DNA of 64,000 bases from Breviolum minutum Mf 1.05b.01 (lineage: Eukaryota; Sar; Dinophyceae; Suessiales; Symbiodiniaceae), in the NCBI GenBank assembly GCA_000507305.1, contig DF239893.1:90738-154737 (forward strand), read 5' to 3'. The stretch's first letter is position 1. Each line of letters starts with the position of its first letter. Shown piece by piece: positions 11,006 through 22,600 of the stretch. The translations under genes and the position numbers were made by a program. The notes under the pieces were generated by a model. That model was not told where the DNA came from. It worked only from the letters and a program-made list of their open reading frames with translations, and did not search any database.

Positions 11006-11257
11006 ATGCTGGCATTTGTGCATACCGAAGGATATCAAAGATATCATAGACCGTTTCGTGGACCCCAGGCGCGGGTGAGCTTCAGCATCAGATCTGTGAG
11101 CTCAGATACGCAGGAGGAAAATAGGGCACCTGATCAGGCCTCACAGAAGATTCGAAGTGAACCTGGCAGCATTGAAAACATGGTAAAAACGGAAAAGATT
11201 GACAATGGTATGTTCCACATTCTAGTCAAATTCCGAGAAAGATCTGTCAATCTCTGA
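11006..11257 (+). CDS. Small duplicated ORF, copy B (83 aa)
   Basis: This is the partner of 4139-4309, with the same pyrimidine-rich acceptor-like sequence just upstream of the ATG. After the shared 50-odd residues it continues into a charged tail (ENMVKTEKIDNGMFH) before its stop. I recognise no domain. The shared part differs by few substitutions, so both could be exons of a duplicated gene, but this is not certain. Confidence 0.3.
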   Translation: MLAFVHTEGYQRYHRPFRGPQARVSFSIRSVSSDTQEENRAPDQASQKIRSEPGSIENMVKTEKIDNGMFHILVKFRERSVNL

Positions 11258-11782
11258 AGCGGCATTTAGTTTCGTCCTTTTATTGGCATTTATGCGGAAT
11301 GTTAGGCGTGCCGGAAAAACTCCTGTGCCGACCCTTCCCCTACCAGGTCTTTGAATGTGCTTTGAAGGTTTCCGCATCAAAGGGAACCCGATGCTTCGCC
11401 TGGGCTCATCAGCTTTTATCCAGAACGATGCACAGTGTTACTTCCGCACCACCTATACAAGGTTAGATGGAACCTGCAATCCTACCTTGCATGCGTGACT
11501 CATGATTAATTGTTTTTGCATTTCAATTGAAGTTGGTGAAACTCTCCTTATTTTCGCATTTCTCGCTGTGTATTGCAATTCAACACTGTTCACAAATGAA
11601 GCTCTTTCATATACATCATATACTCAGAAGCTGCAGAAACACCACCTACCATTTCGCAGAGAAAAGGAAGAAAGATAGCAAGCACGATGTAGAGTATTTC
11701 AGAACTTCTAGGATTTTCGATTTGTATAATTGGAGTGGAAACATTCATCCCATCATTTTTTGGAGCAATGCATCCATCTCCC

Positions 11783-11960
11783 ATGGGACGTCGCACCTCG
11801 GGCTCGTTGTTGGTGGCCTTGGCTGTTTGGGCGGCTTTGTCGATGCAGAGCCTGTTTGCAATGCCAAAAGGTAGCTCGGATGGCGTTCAGGAGAGCCGGG
11901 AAAATGTCGGAAGGGATGTGAACAGGTGGAAAAGGACCCTCCTTCCAACAAAGGATTACT
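11783..11960 (+). CDS. Signal-peptide first exon of an unrecognised secreted protein, copy B
   Basis: This is the same exon as 4882-5059: start at MGRRTSG, hydrophobic core, AMPKG cleavage region, charged mature start, and donor GTATGT at 11961 in phase 1. Between MGRR and LLPTK the two copies differ by only two bases, both synonymous (a Ser TCA/TCG and a Leu CTG/CTT). Just outside that stretch they differ at the amino-acid level (HC versus DY at the end, and one residue before the chosen start). Downstream, an exon around 12108-12309 offers either a Cys-containing frame, in phase, or a shorter frame. The function is unknown. Confidence 0.55.
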
Positions 11961-12107
11961 GTATGTTTTATATTGTTTTATTAAATCTAAAGTGTTTGAA
12001 ATTATTCTGTGGGTTTGTGTTGTCGGTGTTGCCAGACGCTCAGGAGCAGAATATGGATGGTTTGTTTTTTGCATGAGAGGGTGAGGGATATTTGGCTTCC
12101 TTTCTGC

Positions 12108-12309
12108 TGAAGCAATGCGGTTATGTTGTGGTGGAAGGCCTTTCTCATTTGATGTCGTTACCGCTGATGCCTGCCTTGAAGGACTACGAAGGAGCTTTTC
12201 AGAAGCGTTTGCAGGAGGCGGTTGTGCCCGTCAGTCAGCCATGATTGGCATCACTGTTTGCACACCACAAGAATGCTCCAAAGTCGAGGTCATGAAGTCT
12301 GATCCGTAG
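12108..12309 (+). CDS. Candidate last exon downstream of the signal-peptide exon (copy B)
   Basis: Two frames are open. One, in phase with the phase-1 donor at 11961, contains six cysteines (RLCCGG, DACLEG, GGGCAR, ITVCTPQEC) and stops at 12309, which would suit a small secreted Cys-rich protein. The other reads GYVVVEGLSHLMSLPLMP to a stop near 12243. I favour the Cys-rich frame on phase alone. Confidence 0.3.
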
Positions 12310-12814
12310 CGATTTGAAATTGCAAATTCGACGTTCGACGTTGTCGTAGAGCGTACAGCAAAAGGTCCTGGCTCGCCATAAGCATGTTTCGGTTCCAACC
12401 AAAAGATCACAGGTAAAAACACAAGAAGCTCAAGCTCCAAAGCAAAAGGCCAGAAAGGTGAAGAAGGAGTGGGGTGATGTTTTTGAGCGAGGAGTGGGAT
12501 AATTTGAAAAGTTAATCTTCTTTGTCAAGTCGTAGTTCCCTCATGAAACAAGAAACGAATTCATGACTTCATCTCATGGCACTAGAGTGAGCGCTTGTGC
12601 GAAACGCATGTCCCCATGTCCCCCCAACAGCCCTAAAGGTGTTGTGGGTCAAGTGAACCTCTTTGTGCGGTTAATCTGAAACCATTCCAAATCTATATGT
12701 ACAAGTAAACCTTAATGTGCGGATGTGATTTTTGTATGATGTTTGTATATTTTCGTGTCATTTGCCGAGTGCATGAATTTCTGAAAACTGTAGAAGTTGT
12801 TGTGCGCTTGCTGT

Positions 12815-12910
12815 GCTGGTGGCTTGCCGAGCGCTGAGCCAGGAGTCCTCTCAGCCGGCCTGGTGGGCCTTTTGGGAGAATCGCGCTGGCGCAGAAGGCA
12901 GGGATTCACA
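12815..12910 (+). CDS. Candidate exon of an unrecognised gene
   Basis: The frame reads ALSQESSQPAWWAFWENR after an AG at about 12830 and looks coding by composition. No clear donor was identified. It may belong with the exons at 13053-13415. Confidence 0.3.
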
Positions 12911-13052
12911 ATTGGATGTTTTGTGGTGGCAACATGGGGGAAACAATGGTGGAAAACATGTGGGTAACTGCAAAGATTTGAAAAACAATCTTGAATCTTG
13001 ATATGTTTAGAAGTCTAAAATGTTTTTCGATGGTACATGTGAGACCTGTCAG

Positions 13053-13415
13053 TCTCGCATTTTGCCAAGTGCCCTACTGCTTTGGTGGCCCGTGGCTTGT
13101 ACGTGGCCAGGACAAGGCAAGAATTTCCTAAGCCAAACGGAATGGAACTACTTAGTGATCTTGGCCACTTTCCAAAGCACAAAGTGGAGGGAGCAACAGG
13201 TTGCAAGACCTTGATCATATCAAGGCTGAAAAAGGGTATGGCTATGAGTGCAGAAGTTTGGATAGTTTAAGCTGCGCGGCGCTGTGTCTTTTGCAGTCGC
13301 GGTTGAGTTTAATTCAGCATATTTGTTGGACAAAACTCCCAAGGTTGGTGCATTGATGGTTCTCACTAGCATCATTTTCGCGTGGAAGATGTCCCCATGG
13401 GGACGAGGATTCTGA
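13053..13415 (+). CDS. Two-exon gene end, small membrane-type protein
   Basis: Exon 13053-13235 is followed by donor GTATGG. Exon 13297-13415 follows a strong acceptor (TGTCTTTTGCAG). The intron is only 61 bases. Phases agree: one base plus two bases form a Val codon. The first exon includes LVARGLYVARTRQEFPKPNG and LGHFPKHKVEGATGCKTL. The second includes AYLLDKTPKVGALMVL followed by TSIIFAW, a probable membrane segment, then stops at TGA 13413-13415. Upstream exons may include 12815-12910. No family is recognised. Confidence 0.5.
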
Positions 13416-14465
13416 GGAAGCCGCTGCCCATCAGCTGACCTCAGAGTATTTCGTGGCCACTGCCGCTCAGCAGACCATGGAATTGGCATGGATTTGCAAT
13501 TTGCAGTTGTTCTTTTCTGAAAGTTGTATCTGAGATCCTTCGGGTAAACAAATGTATAAATGAGGTAGGGTATGATCCAAGCTTTGATCCAAACGCTTTT
13601 TGCCAAAGATTTTCGAAGTGTAGCGAAGTGAGTGCATGGGAAGCGATGGGGCCATCTTCGACTGCCCTGAGGTTGTGTGGTCGCCCCTTACCTGCAAAAG
13701 TGGATCAGGAGAAAAGTGACCGTGCACAAACCAGGGAGCATTGGGGGGTGCATGTGCATGAGTGTGCGTGAGTACCGTATACCACATGTAATTAATATAT
13801 CGATTGAACCAGGTCAACTTTTGCAGGGCAGCGCGCTTTCCTGGACTGTCCATTTGTTAGTTCATATGAGAAGACACCATGTCACCATGTTTGTTATATT
13901 TTACTTCTCCATACTTTTCCATCCTTGTGCATTGTGTGTATTTCACAGGTATCTACTGATTTTACCCTCCATTATCTCAAGAGTTTCCGAATATGTTTCA
14001 TACTTGATCATACGATCGTGTCACATTTGGCATGATTTTGGATTGTATGACAATTTTATTGTTCTTTATCATGCCGTTTTCAGATTCGATTACGGACAGT
14101 TCACTTAGAATTTGTGTTGCCACAGGTTGATATTTGCTTTTGAGATTAGGTCATGTCTTCTTGGACTGACATTGCTCTCCAAGGCAGTGTTGTGAGCAAT
14201 CCCTTTCAGGAAAGCTATAGACATTCGCTATGATTCTTGGGAGGAGCTACTACGAGTAATTTTGCACCTCAATGATTCAGAATTAAATTCTGATGAAATC
14301 TGCTGAATACTGCTGATTTGAATTTATGCACAGCAAAAATACATATAGCAACCAACTGGAATTTTGAAGATCCTTAGGCAGATTGCTTAGATCTTTGTGT
14401 GTCACTACATGATTTCCATATGATTTCCATATGCATTGATGCACCCTGTGGATCCCTGTGGGCAA

Positions 14466-16757
14466 ATGTTTCGGCGCTTCATCTTTGGCTCGAGCTTTGG
14501 CACTTTTCTGGGGGGTGGCCACAGCGGGTCAGTGGCGGAGGCTGGGGAAGAGCTGCACAAGGTTGCGCATATCTAGTCACATATATCTATATAATATATA
14601 TATATATACGTGGTCTTGTAGAGTGCGATTCTTGGACTCGACTTTTCTTGCCAACAGTTTGGAGGTCATTCACCTCAAAGTGTGGAGAGCTACCAATTTT
14701 TGCTCTTTTTGCCTAGCCGACATCAACCACGACACTTCGCACAGGCTAAGAGCACTGCTGGAGACCAGCCACGTGGGGTCAGTGACTGGTGCAGGTGCCA
14801 AGGGGCACCTCAAGGTCAGTGCAGCTCATTCATTTTTGTGTCCATGTCATGCTGTTTACCTTGCTTGATGTATCAATTGACCACATTATCACTATATTAT
14901 TGCACAAGTGTTGCAGTTGATTGGGGACGAACCAAGACAAACCAAATCAAACCAAATTGCTCCAGTTGGCATTTGCGTGCATGGTTTTTGGATGTTTTGG
15001 GGTCCAAAAGATAAAGCACCTGTTCACCTCTTCTTGCCATACTCAACGTGGTCCACAGCTTCCCGCCAATATCTGTGAGGCACAGCTACGCTTGAATCCA
15101 TGGCACCTGGGCCTGCAAGAGGGATCTTCTTATCTTCTTTTTGCATCCATATGTTTGTGGCATGGTGTGAACAAAGAGATCAGCACAAAGAACCTACAGC
15201 AAAAGCCAAAAGTTCAAGAATTTCACCGCACTTTTGGGGGTGCATGAGCAGATTCATACATTGGAACTCAAAGGTGATCCTTGCAACTTGAATCTGCTTT
15301 GACAAGGCAGAGATGTCAGAAAAAGATTTACCAATTCAGCAGCGCATTGCCGGGAGTCTCAGACATACTGCCGAAGGGTTGTGGTCCAAAAGTCAGAGGA
15401 TTGCGTCCCGATCAATCTGTTCAAGGAAAGTCAAGGTTGAGCGAGTATGTTTGTATGCTGATGTTTGCTCTTGACATATTTCATAGATTACCTGGTAGCA
15501 GTTTCGCAATGCTATTCCAATTCTTGTGAGCGCCGGGTGGCAAGCCAGGCACCAATTGCCAATGCCCTAATGAAGCATATTCGCACTCAGGCGCAGCCGG
15601 GGTAGCTGTAGTTGACTTTGGTCCTATATGTCTCAGGGAGAAAAGGCAATCCCTTTTTATGTGGCATCATTGCATCTTCAAGGCGGTTCCACGAAATCAA
15701 ATGAAAGACCATGTCAAATTGAAAGCGGCAGCGAAGGAGAAGGGGCACGAAATGCTACAAACCATCTTGCAAGGAGGCGCAGACCGGCTGAGATACCCGA
15801 AGTGGGTGGAACAAGGTGTTTTGTTCTTCTCAAAAATAATGGTGAGTCCTTTGCGTCGGGGTATTTTATCCCACATCACTGTATTTATCGTATATATAAT
15901 GTATTTTGGCATATTTTGGCCATGTTTGCTATGAATTATTGGCTGGTTTGCGATTAGGTTTATTTGCCGCAGAAACCTATTACTGTATAGAATTATAGAT
16001 TCACAGAGATTGGTTTTCGGATATTCGGACCTGGTTGAGGTGAAGCGTAGGCCCGTAATGTTTTGCAGCGGTCTTAGAAATGTTGACATTTGATTCCTTC
16101 TTAAGAGGACGTCCCCCTGTCGCACTGATGGTCTCAGGCACCTTGCCCTCAGAGATGAATTTTCCACCATGCACTGGGCCTGAGCTGGAGATGGCCTTTG
16201 CCAAATGCGTTGGGGGGCTCGAAACAAGTGGAAACAAGATTCATGGCCAGTCAGCCTGACCTCCCGAAACTAACCCCCTCGATGTAAAAGCTTACAGCTT
16301 AACGTCGCCTTATTGAAGGAAATTGAGCACTACTCTGTACTTCCCTATGACACAATATTCATGGCTTCAAGCGTTCCTATTCCTCCTTGAGGACCAGGCT
16401 GTGAATAGTGAGTAAAAACCCAGAATCAGTGGGCAGGTGCAGTTTTTTACTGCATGTTTTTGTGTCGTGTTACTCCTAACCCAGGATGTGAGATTCACAT
16501 CGCTGATCATCACAGGAGATTGATGAAGTTCAAATCCCATATCCATTTTTGAGGTTCCCATGTGGGAAAGAAACAAGGAGAAGGACATCGATGAACTCGT
16601 CAGGGGCCCCAGATCTTGCTGCCCCCTGTCCATTCGCTCTTCGACTGAGCTCAGGTCCAAGAAACACTGGACAGATGCACCGACACCATGGATGCAGATG
16701 AGCGGTTTCGTCGCCTTCAAACACGAGTGCGCCACAACTTGGGTGGGGTGGACATGG
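14466..16757 (+). CDS. Unrecognised multi-exon gene region
   Basis: Coding pieces on + are as follows. 14466-14561 starts MFRRFIFGSSFGTFLGGG, a possible organelle or membrane-targeting start, and ends at AAG|GTTGCG. About 14717-14813 reads DINHDTSHRLRALLETSH and ends at a GTCAGT donor. About 15060-15125 reads LPANICEAQLRLNPWHLG. About 15300-15430 is open in two frames. 15683-15841 is 53 codons, phase 0 at both ends, with a strong GTGAGT donor (KAAAKEKGHEMLQTILQGG). 16655-16757 reads ETLDRCTDTMDADERFRRL and ends at GTATGG. Not all joins agree in phase, so this could be more than one gene. No domain is recognised. Confidence 0.4.
16069..16257 (+). CDS. Candidate exon (MLTFDSFLRG... frame), strand uncertain
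   Basis: It follows a good acceptor (GTAATGTTTTGCAG) and reads MLTFDSFLRGRPPVALMVSG to a stop near 16257. A minus frame over the same bases (16001-16237) also looks protein-like. I prefer + because every better-supported exon in the window is +. Confidence 0.3.
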
Positions 16758-17374
16758 GTATGGGATGGGATGATAGGGATGCAGTTCAGGGATGTGCATG
16801 ATTCCCGGAGGCTGCATTGCAAAGTCAAGAACTCCTCATGAAGACCTGTCAATTCCTTTTGTTTAAGGGAGCATTGTGTACAGTGGGCTTGTAGCAAAAA
16901 GTTCTGAAGATTGGGCCAGCTATGTCAGACAGACGCATACACGATCAAACACATCTACTTATCGGTAAAAGCATTTCATCAAAGTGTGATACCAAATGCA
17001 CGGTCATTGGAAAGTCATGGGCTACAGGGTCCATCAATCAGGTTACCGCCGAAGCTGTGACATTTTGCCCAGCCAACTACAAAAGGGGCCCAAGCACATT
17101 GCATAGCAGTCTCTTAAAACTTAAAACACCTCTCACACACATCGAGGTGTATATATACGTGTGTATACCTATATCTAATTCAGGTATTCATACGTCATAC
17201 GAGAGCCCATCAGATTTCCGGGTTAGAGATTGTCAGCGGTTGGCATGCATGCATGCATTCCAAGTGTTTTTGGAGAAAATGCTGTTCATGACATGTGTTG
17301 ACATGTTTTGCATGTCACAAATTGATAATTGAATGCTTCAACAAACAAGCGGTTTCACTTCCCCCATCCATGAG

Positions 17375-20300
17375 CGTGGATGCCGCCGAATTTTGTGCCT
17401 TGCTGCTGCCCAAGTCACATGTGTTAGCTGCACTAGAGGCACAAGCGGGGTGGGTGAGGAGGTTTGCGCGAGGCATCTGGAGTGCAGCCCAGAGCCTGCT
17501 GTGATTGGAATGTACAGCATTTGGGTGAATGAGAATGACATTGAATAAGTGACCATGCCAAGTCTGTACCATGTCCCATGTACCCGTGCAATCTCTTGCA
17601 TATTTTGCATCTCGAAAGTTGGGCAAAACGAGGCCCTGAATGGCTGCGATCCATGTTGGGGTAACTTGCTGGCCAAGACGGCAGCCAAACGAGGTTCGGG
17701 ATGTCATCCATTTTGATGTTTGTGGTGGACAGTCAATTTTCCAGACTTTGAAAGTTATTCAAGCTGGCTTTGATATGGCGAAATTGAGAGAGAGAAAGCG
17801 TTTGAGCCTTATTCTAGCGGCAGCTCGACGACGACTAAGTAACTTCCTTTGTTGATGATGAGCTCTGAAATTCAAATCCTCGGATGTTGGTCAGAATTTC
17901 AATGAATTTCATGTTCATGGGTATATGTGTATGGTTATATTCAATATATTCTATCTCTTGTCATTTCCAAGCCTTTGCAATGGCCAGATCTTGTACTAGT
18001 GACATGTAATGACCACAGAATGACCACTTCTCGTCGACAACCAGACAGGGCAAGCCTGCGACAAGGGCGTGCCAGGCTCAGACCAAGCCATAGGAACTGA
18101 GCACAGCAAGAGCAAAATGGTGATTGACACGTGTTCTCCCGTGTTTTTGTTTCAGTTGAAACGGGAAGACACCGACACCAGTGAACCAGGTTTTCATGTC
18201 AAATGGACACCAAAGAAAAAAACGTTGCAGTGATCAAGAGATCGCTTAGTTTTAGCACCTTGAGGTCTACCAAGTGGACTATCGAGATTCCTCCGAAGGA
18301 GCCTTGAGGGCCATTGAGTTACCTCCGCCTTTGGACAGGAAAATGAGCCTTGCTGAAGCAGTTGGGTGGTCTGTCAGGTCCATGAGTTGGGTACCCCAAG
18401 ATCTCAGTTCTTCGAGGGACAGATAGCCTCTTTCAACCCATTGCACAGCTCAGGAAACGCTTGCTGGAATCTCTGGAAGGACTGAAAAACGCAGAGGAAG
18501 TGGATGACTGTTGCAACATGTTGCAACATTTTGTTTGCAGAATCCCATTGCCTGGTTGGTTTGGAGCTTGGTCCAATTTTCATAGTCCCAAAACAGGCAT
18601 GGAATCCTACATGTGGAAATTATAATTTGTTCCGCTCCGACAGCGGCAGTGGTGTATGCCCTAGAATGCCTCAAGTGCTACTTTGCCACCAGGTACATAA
18701 ATATACTGTATACTGTATTGTATATTGAATTTCTCAGTGCAAAATTCTGTCAATTAATTTCGTAATAAAGAGACACGGATTGAGGGCGCTGGAAAAATCC
18801 GCAGTTAATGTAATTATTATTTAAAGATATCATAAATGATATTGACACCACCTATGTTACCTTTGGATTTCCAGGAGGTGCCAAAGATGAACCTTTGAGA
18901 TGGCTGCTGGAGGTAGCACGTTTGGAGCCCTCTTTCAAGCCACCAGCCCCTTGGCTGCCCAGTGCCAGTCCCTGTTTCATCGTAATCAAAGACCTTTGAT
19001 AACTTTTGCAGCTGTTTAGGCATGACCAATTTGGGAGCTTCAAGTAGGCCAGCGGGCCAATGCTGGCTTCGCTTTTGGAGTTTCCACCAAGGAATACCAG
19101 TCTTGCAATCCGAAGTCAACAGTGACATGTTGTAGATTCACTCGCCTGGGTAACCAATCGAGTACCAATCATTTGTTCACTAGTGGGTCTTCCACTTCTG
19201 GTGGTTCAAGCCTTTTCGACTCTTGTTCCAACTCGCACATCTGCAGCCACATGCAGCCACAAGGATCCCGAATCTCTTCATCCATGTCCTTCAGCCGTGT
19301 CAAAGAACTCCACTCCGCCTACGCTCCTCAGAAGAAATTAAGGGGGGTGACTGGCCATATGTGGACATGAGATGGGCTGTTGACCCGAGTTGGTTCTTTG
19401 TTTCTGCAAGTTCCCCGTCCAAAAACATGGATCCTGCGAGGCTGCTTTCACCGTTATAGAACAACTACTGATTCTATACAATCAGTGGTCTTCCAACCAC
19501 CGTCAACATGCTAGTTTTTGGGAGGTTGTTCATTCGTTCTTTGGCACATATAGACAGGACATGTGGGCCACTAATACAAACATCGCCTTGAACTCACCCA
19601 CTGTGCCACCATTGGAATGCGTGTTGCGAGAGGCACGGGCAAGATGAGACGAACTTTCTCTCAGATCCCGTGAAAGTGCTCGCTGCATTGCCCGAAGCGG
19701 AACCTGATGGGTCAGGAGTTACAGTGCTTTGGCATTGAGAAGATGGGATGAGTCAAACAGGAGCAATACATGGTGAGGTGGGTTAGGAGTATCAACAACT
19801 GCGAATTCACAATAGCAAGTGGTATTTGTTTTCTTGCTTTTGTGACCTGTAGAGGCCCTAATTCACAGAGGTTTTACTTCTTTGTCTACACATTTTAGTG
19901 GTGTTGCATATGTGTTGCATTTCATATCATCAGTCTTCGATCTTGTCTTTCTACAGACTGCAAAGAGGTTTTGCAGATTGGATCTTGATGATGAAACCTG
20001 TGTCATGTTGTACTGTCAACACCATGCCGACATCAAAATCTTCAAAACCATGGCTGCTCTGTGAGAGAAGAACACCATCGCGTCCTCTCAGGCACATGCA
20101 GAGGTGCCAACGGCAAAGCGGTGGCAGCGAAGAGAGGTCAAGTCGGTCAGCCCCGTGGCGCCTGTGGCACCAGTGCCTTCCGTCAAACACTCGTCCATGG
20201 ATGGATATCAGCCCTCGAGCATGGAGCCAGCAGATCCAGATCGAGGATCAGATCCATTGCCACAGAAAGCTCCAAAGCATAAACCTTCAGACAAATGTCC

Positions 20301-20523
20301 GATTTGTTTGGAGGGATTTTCTGCTCCTGGTGACATGCCTCGAACTTGCCGCAAGTGCAACAACAATTTTCATCAGGCCTGCTTGTCAGAGTGGGCCAAG
20401 AAAGAGCAGCAAATTAAATGGGAGCAGAAACCTTGGATGTTACCCTCGCAATTCGAATCTGGCACCTGTCCCTGCTGCCGTTCCGCCAAAGGACATGACA
20501 GGTCCCGACGATGGAAGAAATAG
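17375..20523 (+). CDS. Probable E3 ubiquitin-ligase-type gene ending in a C4HC3 RING-like zinc finger
   Basis: Exons inferred: 17375-17453, 17745-17838, 18256-18390, 18449-18509, 18644-18692, about 18875-18980 and the last, 20092-20523. Phases agree for 17453 to 17745, 18390 to 18449 and 18509 to 18644. The last exon starts after CTCTCAG and encodes CPIC, then RTCRKC, NNNFHQACLSEW and TCPCCRS: ligands C-x2-C-x13-C-x2-C-x4-H-x2-C, then C-x2-C. This is a RING-CH-type arrangement resembling the Listerin (Ltn1) C-terminal finger. The insert between the last two ligand pairs (about 27 residues) is long. A basic tail (KGHDRSRRWKK) precedes TAG. Upstream exons are helical and charged (KLRERKRLSLILAAARRR, LRKRLLESLEGLKNAEEV). 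The expected role is substrate ubiquitination, by family. I am not certain that all pieces belong to one gene. Confidence 0.5.
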
Positions 20524-20756
20524 GCAAAGCAGGGCCCTGAATCTCTTGCAAGTTACTGCCCTTACCGGCATGGCATTGGCAAGTGCTAAACAAACACTGA
20601 ACAGGAAGCCAAGAGTTAATAATCTCCTAAGTAAAATTAAATAAAATCATGCAGAATCTGCAATACAAATGAGCCGCGATCCTACATAGTCTAGTCACAC
20701 TTGAAACTCTTGGCTCCTAATCAAATCAGGAAATCCTGGGACATGCCTGAGCCAAG

Positions 20757-20870
20757 GGCGCGTGTCGCGATCTGTGGAGAAAAACAGGGATTTGGAATCA
20801 GTCAAAGTGATGGGGAGATTGGCCGAGTCTACAGACTGTTCCATAAGGATTGTCCAGAGACTTATCTCGG
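20757..20870 (+). CDS. Candidate exon, Cys-containing
   Basis: The frame reads RVAICGEKQGFGISQ, then EIGRVYRLFHKDCPETYL, and ends at a consensus donor (GG|GTAAGG at 20871). A second + frame of 111 codons (20762-21097) overlaps, but it ignores this donor. The His and Cys spacing hints at half a zinc-binding module, without a clear family. Confidence 0.35.
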
Positions 20871-21109
20871 GTAAGGAAAAGAAAGGAAAGGGTAGAGATG
20901 GTTGGAGAAGATGGTCCGCAAAAAGACCAGCAGCCCGATTGCCAAAAAGCATCAAAAAGCTAGATGGGCCTGGATGGGTAAAGCATATATCAGGTGACGT
21001 CAATCATTACATTCGCGGTGTGCCCCGTCCCGAGCAGCAGAAGGTTGAAGGTGATGAATCAAACATGATCAAACATGTGTACAGTACAGTAACTTAGTAG
21101 ACATGCCAA

Positions 21110-22600
21110 ATCCATGCATGCTACTTGGTGCTACTTGTGAAAAGAAAGGGTATGAGTCACAACGAGTTCTATCCCTGCGCAGATTGGATCCAAGCTGAGA
21201 CGTGGAAACCTGACACAGGAGGTTGCTGGTGGGAGAGGGCGGGCCGGTTGCGATCCATTTAAACAGCATATATATATATATATATGCATATATATATATA
21301 TATATGATGGATCATGGTGTGAAGAGTATTGATTGTTACTTGGTAATCTTGGTAGATGAGTTTCCTTTCAGAACTTCAGAACGCTTGCTGAAGCTGGCCA
21401 TGCTCGGTATTGAATATCCTTGAATGTCTTGATAGGTGGACATGCAGTGTGGGACCCTTAGGGTGTGCCCGTCCAATGGTGTATCCTTTCAGTGGTGTTG
21501 AGTTTGACAATTTGCGGTCCGCCTTCCCTGCGACACTTTTCTCAAGGATGGAAAGGCGCGTCCTAGAGCGATCAACATCTCAATGCAGCAGGATAACATA
21601 GCATGTTCTTGAATCTCGTTGTGGGCAAAGGGTAGAAACCCAAACCAGACCAAATGAACAGTGCCAAGAGACCACAGGCTCATGGAGGCTGTCAGAGCCG
21701 CCAACTTGGTAGGGCTCGCAACAAGTTGCATGTGGCTCCAACTTTAAGTCCTTTTGAACGGCCTTGCTGCCCCTTGCAGCCACCAATCAAGCTTGGTGGC
21801 CCTTGAAAACAGGCAAGGGAGAGTTCGGCGTTTGGACGACCTCAAGTCATGGAGTTCCAGAGTTCGGTATCCTTCTCTAACCTTACGGTAAAAATGCCGC
21901 TATTATGATGGGGTTGCTTAGGGGTCGCTTTCTTCATTTTCTTTTTTGTTTTGATTTCACAGTTCAGAGGATTGCTTGAGAGGTCGATATCTATACTGCA
22001 TGGAGAAGCAGAAGTGTTGGAGCCAATTCTCACACAACAGCAATTTTCATGAAAGGTGCGAAGGCCGCCTACTCCACATCGAGTTGACTTGGGTGAGCAT
22101 GGCCTTACCCTGGTGTGGCTGTGCATAGGGCATAGGGAAGTTTCGGATAAGTTCTGGAGACAGAATGCACTATTGGGGACCTGAACCATTGAAATTCTCG
22201 GCCTCATGATGCCATACCTTCATAGTGTGCTGTGCGCTTGTTCATGCCTTGTTCATGCCGTTCCTGGGAGAGATCTCCAGATTCTGGTCCCAAGACCCAG
22301 CATGCTTTCCTGAAGATCGTTCTCAATCAGTTGGGCCGGCACCCCCATCTTATGTCATTGTCTTAATAATCTGTCCGTGTTTTTTTTTTTGCTGCCATGA
22401 TTTTACACCGCAAGTCCTGGCTCCAGTTAGTCGAATTCACTTGTGACTGCCTGTGCCCTGCTCCAAGAGCCATGGCACGGCGGCCAGATGATACACGAGG
22501 TGCGACAGGGTACTAGTGATGCAACATGGCATGAAGATACCTATCTAGTGTCCCGCTGTCTGTGGAGATCAATCAAAACATGACATGACCCTTAAAACAT
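21110..22600. other. Sparse region, no supported gene
   Basis: Short ORFs of 62-121 codons occur on both strands (for example 21410-21601 + and 21842-22207 -). None has convincing splice context or a domain. Confidence 0.35.
21264..21306. repeat. Palindromic (TA)n tract
   Basis: Two TA runs of about nine units meet at a central ATGCAT. The whole tract is therefore self-complementary and could form a hairpin or cruciform. Confidence 0.7.

Larger units (their letters stand above)
10258..12117. repeat. Segmental duplication, copy B
   Basis: This is the direct-repeat partner of 3413-5205. Relative to copy A it has extra sequence near 11175-11260 and 10570-10680 and several small indels. The uneven identity along the unit suggests either patchy gene conversion or selection on parts of it. 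Sequence immediately before 10258 and after 12117 does not match copy A. Confidence 0.85.
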
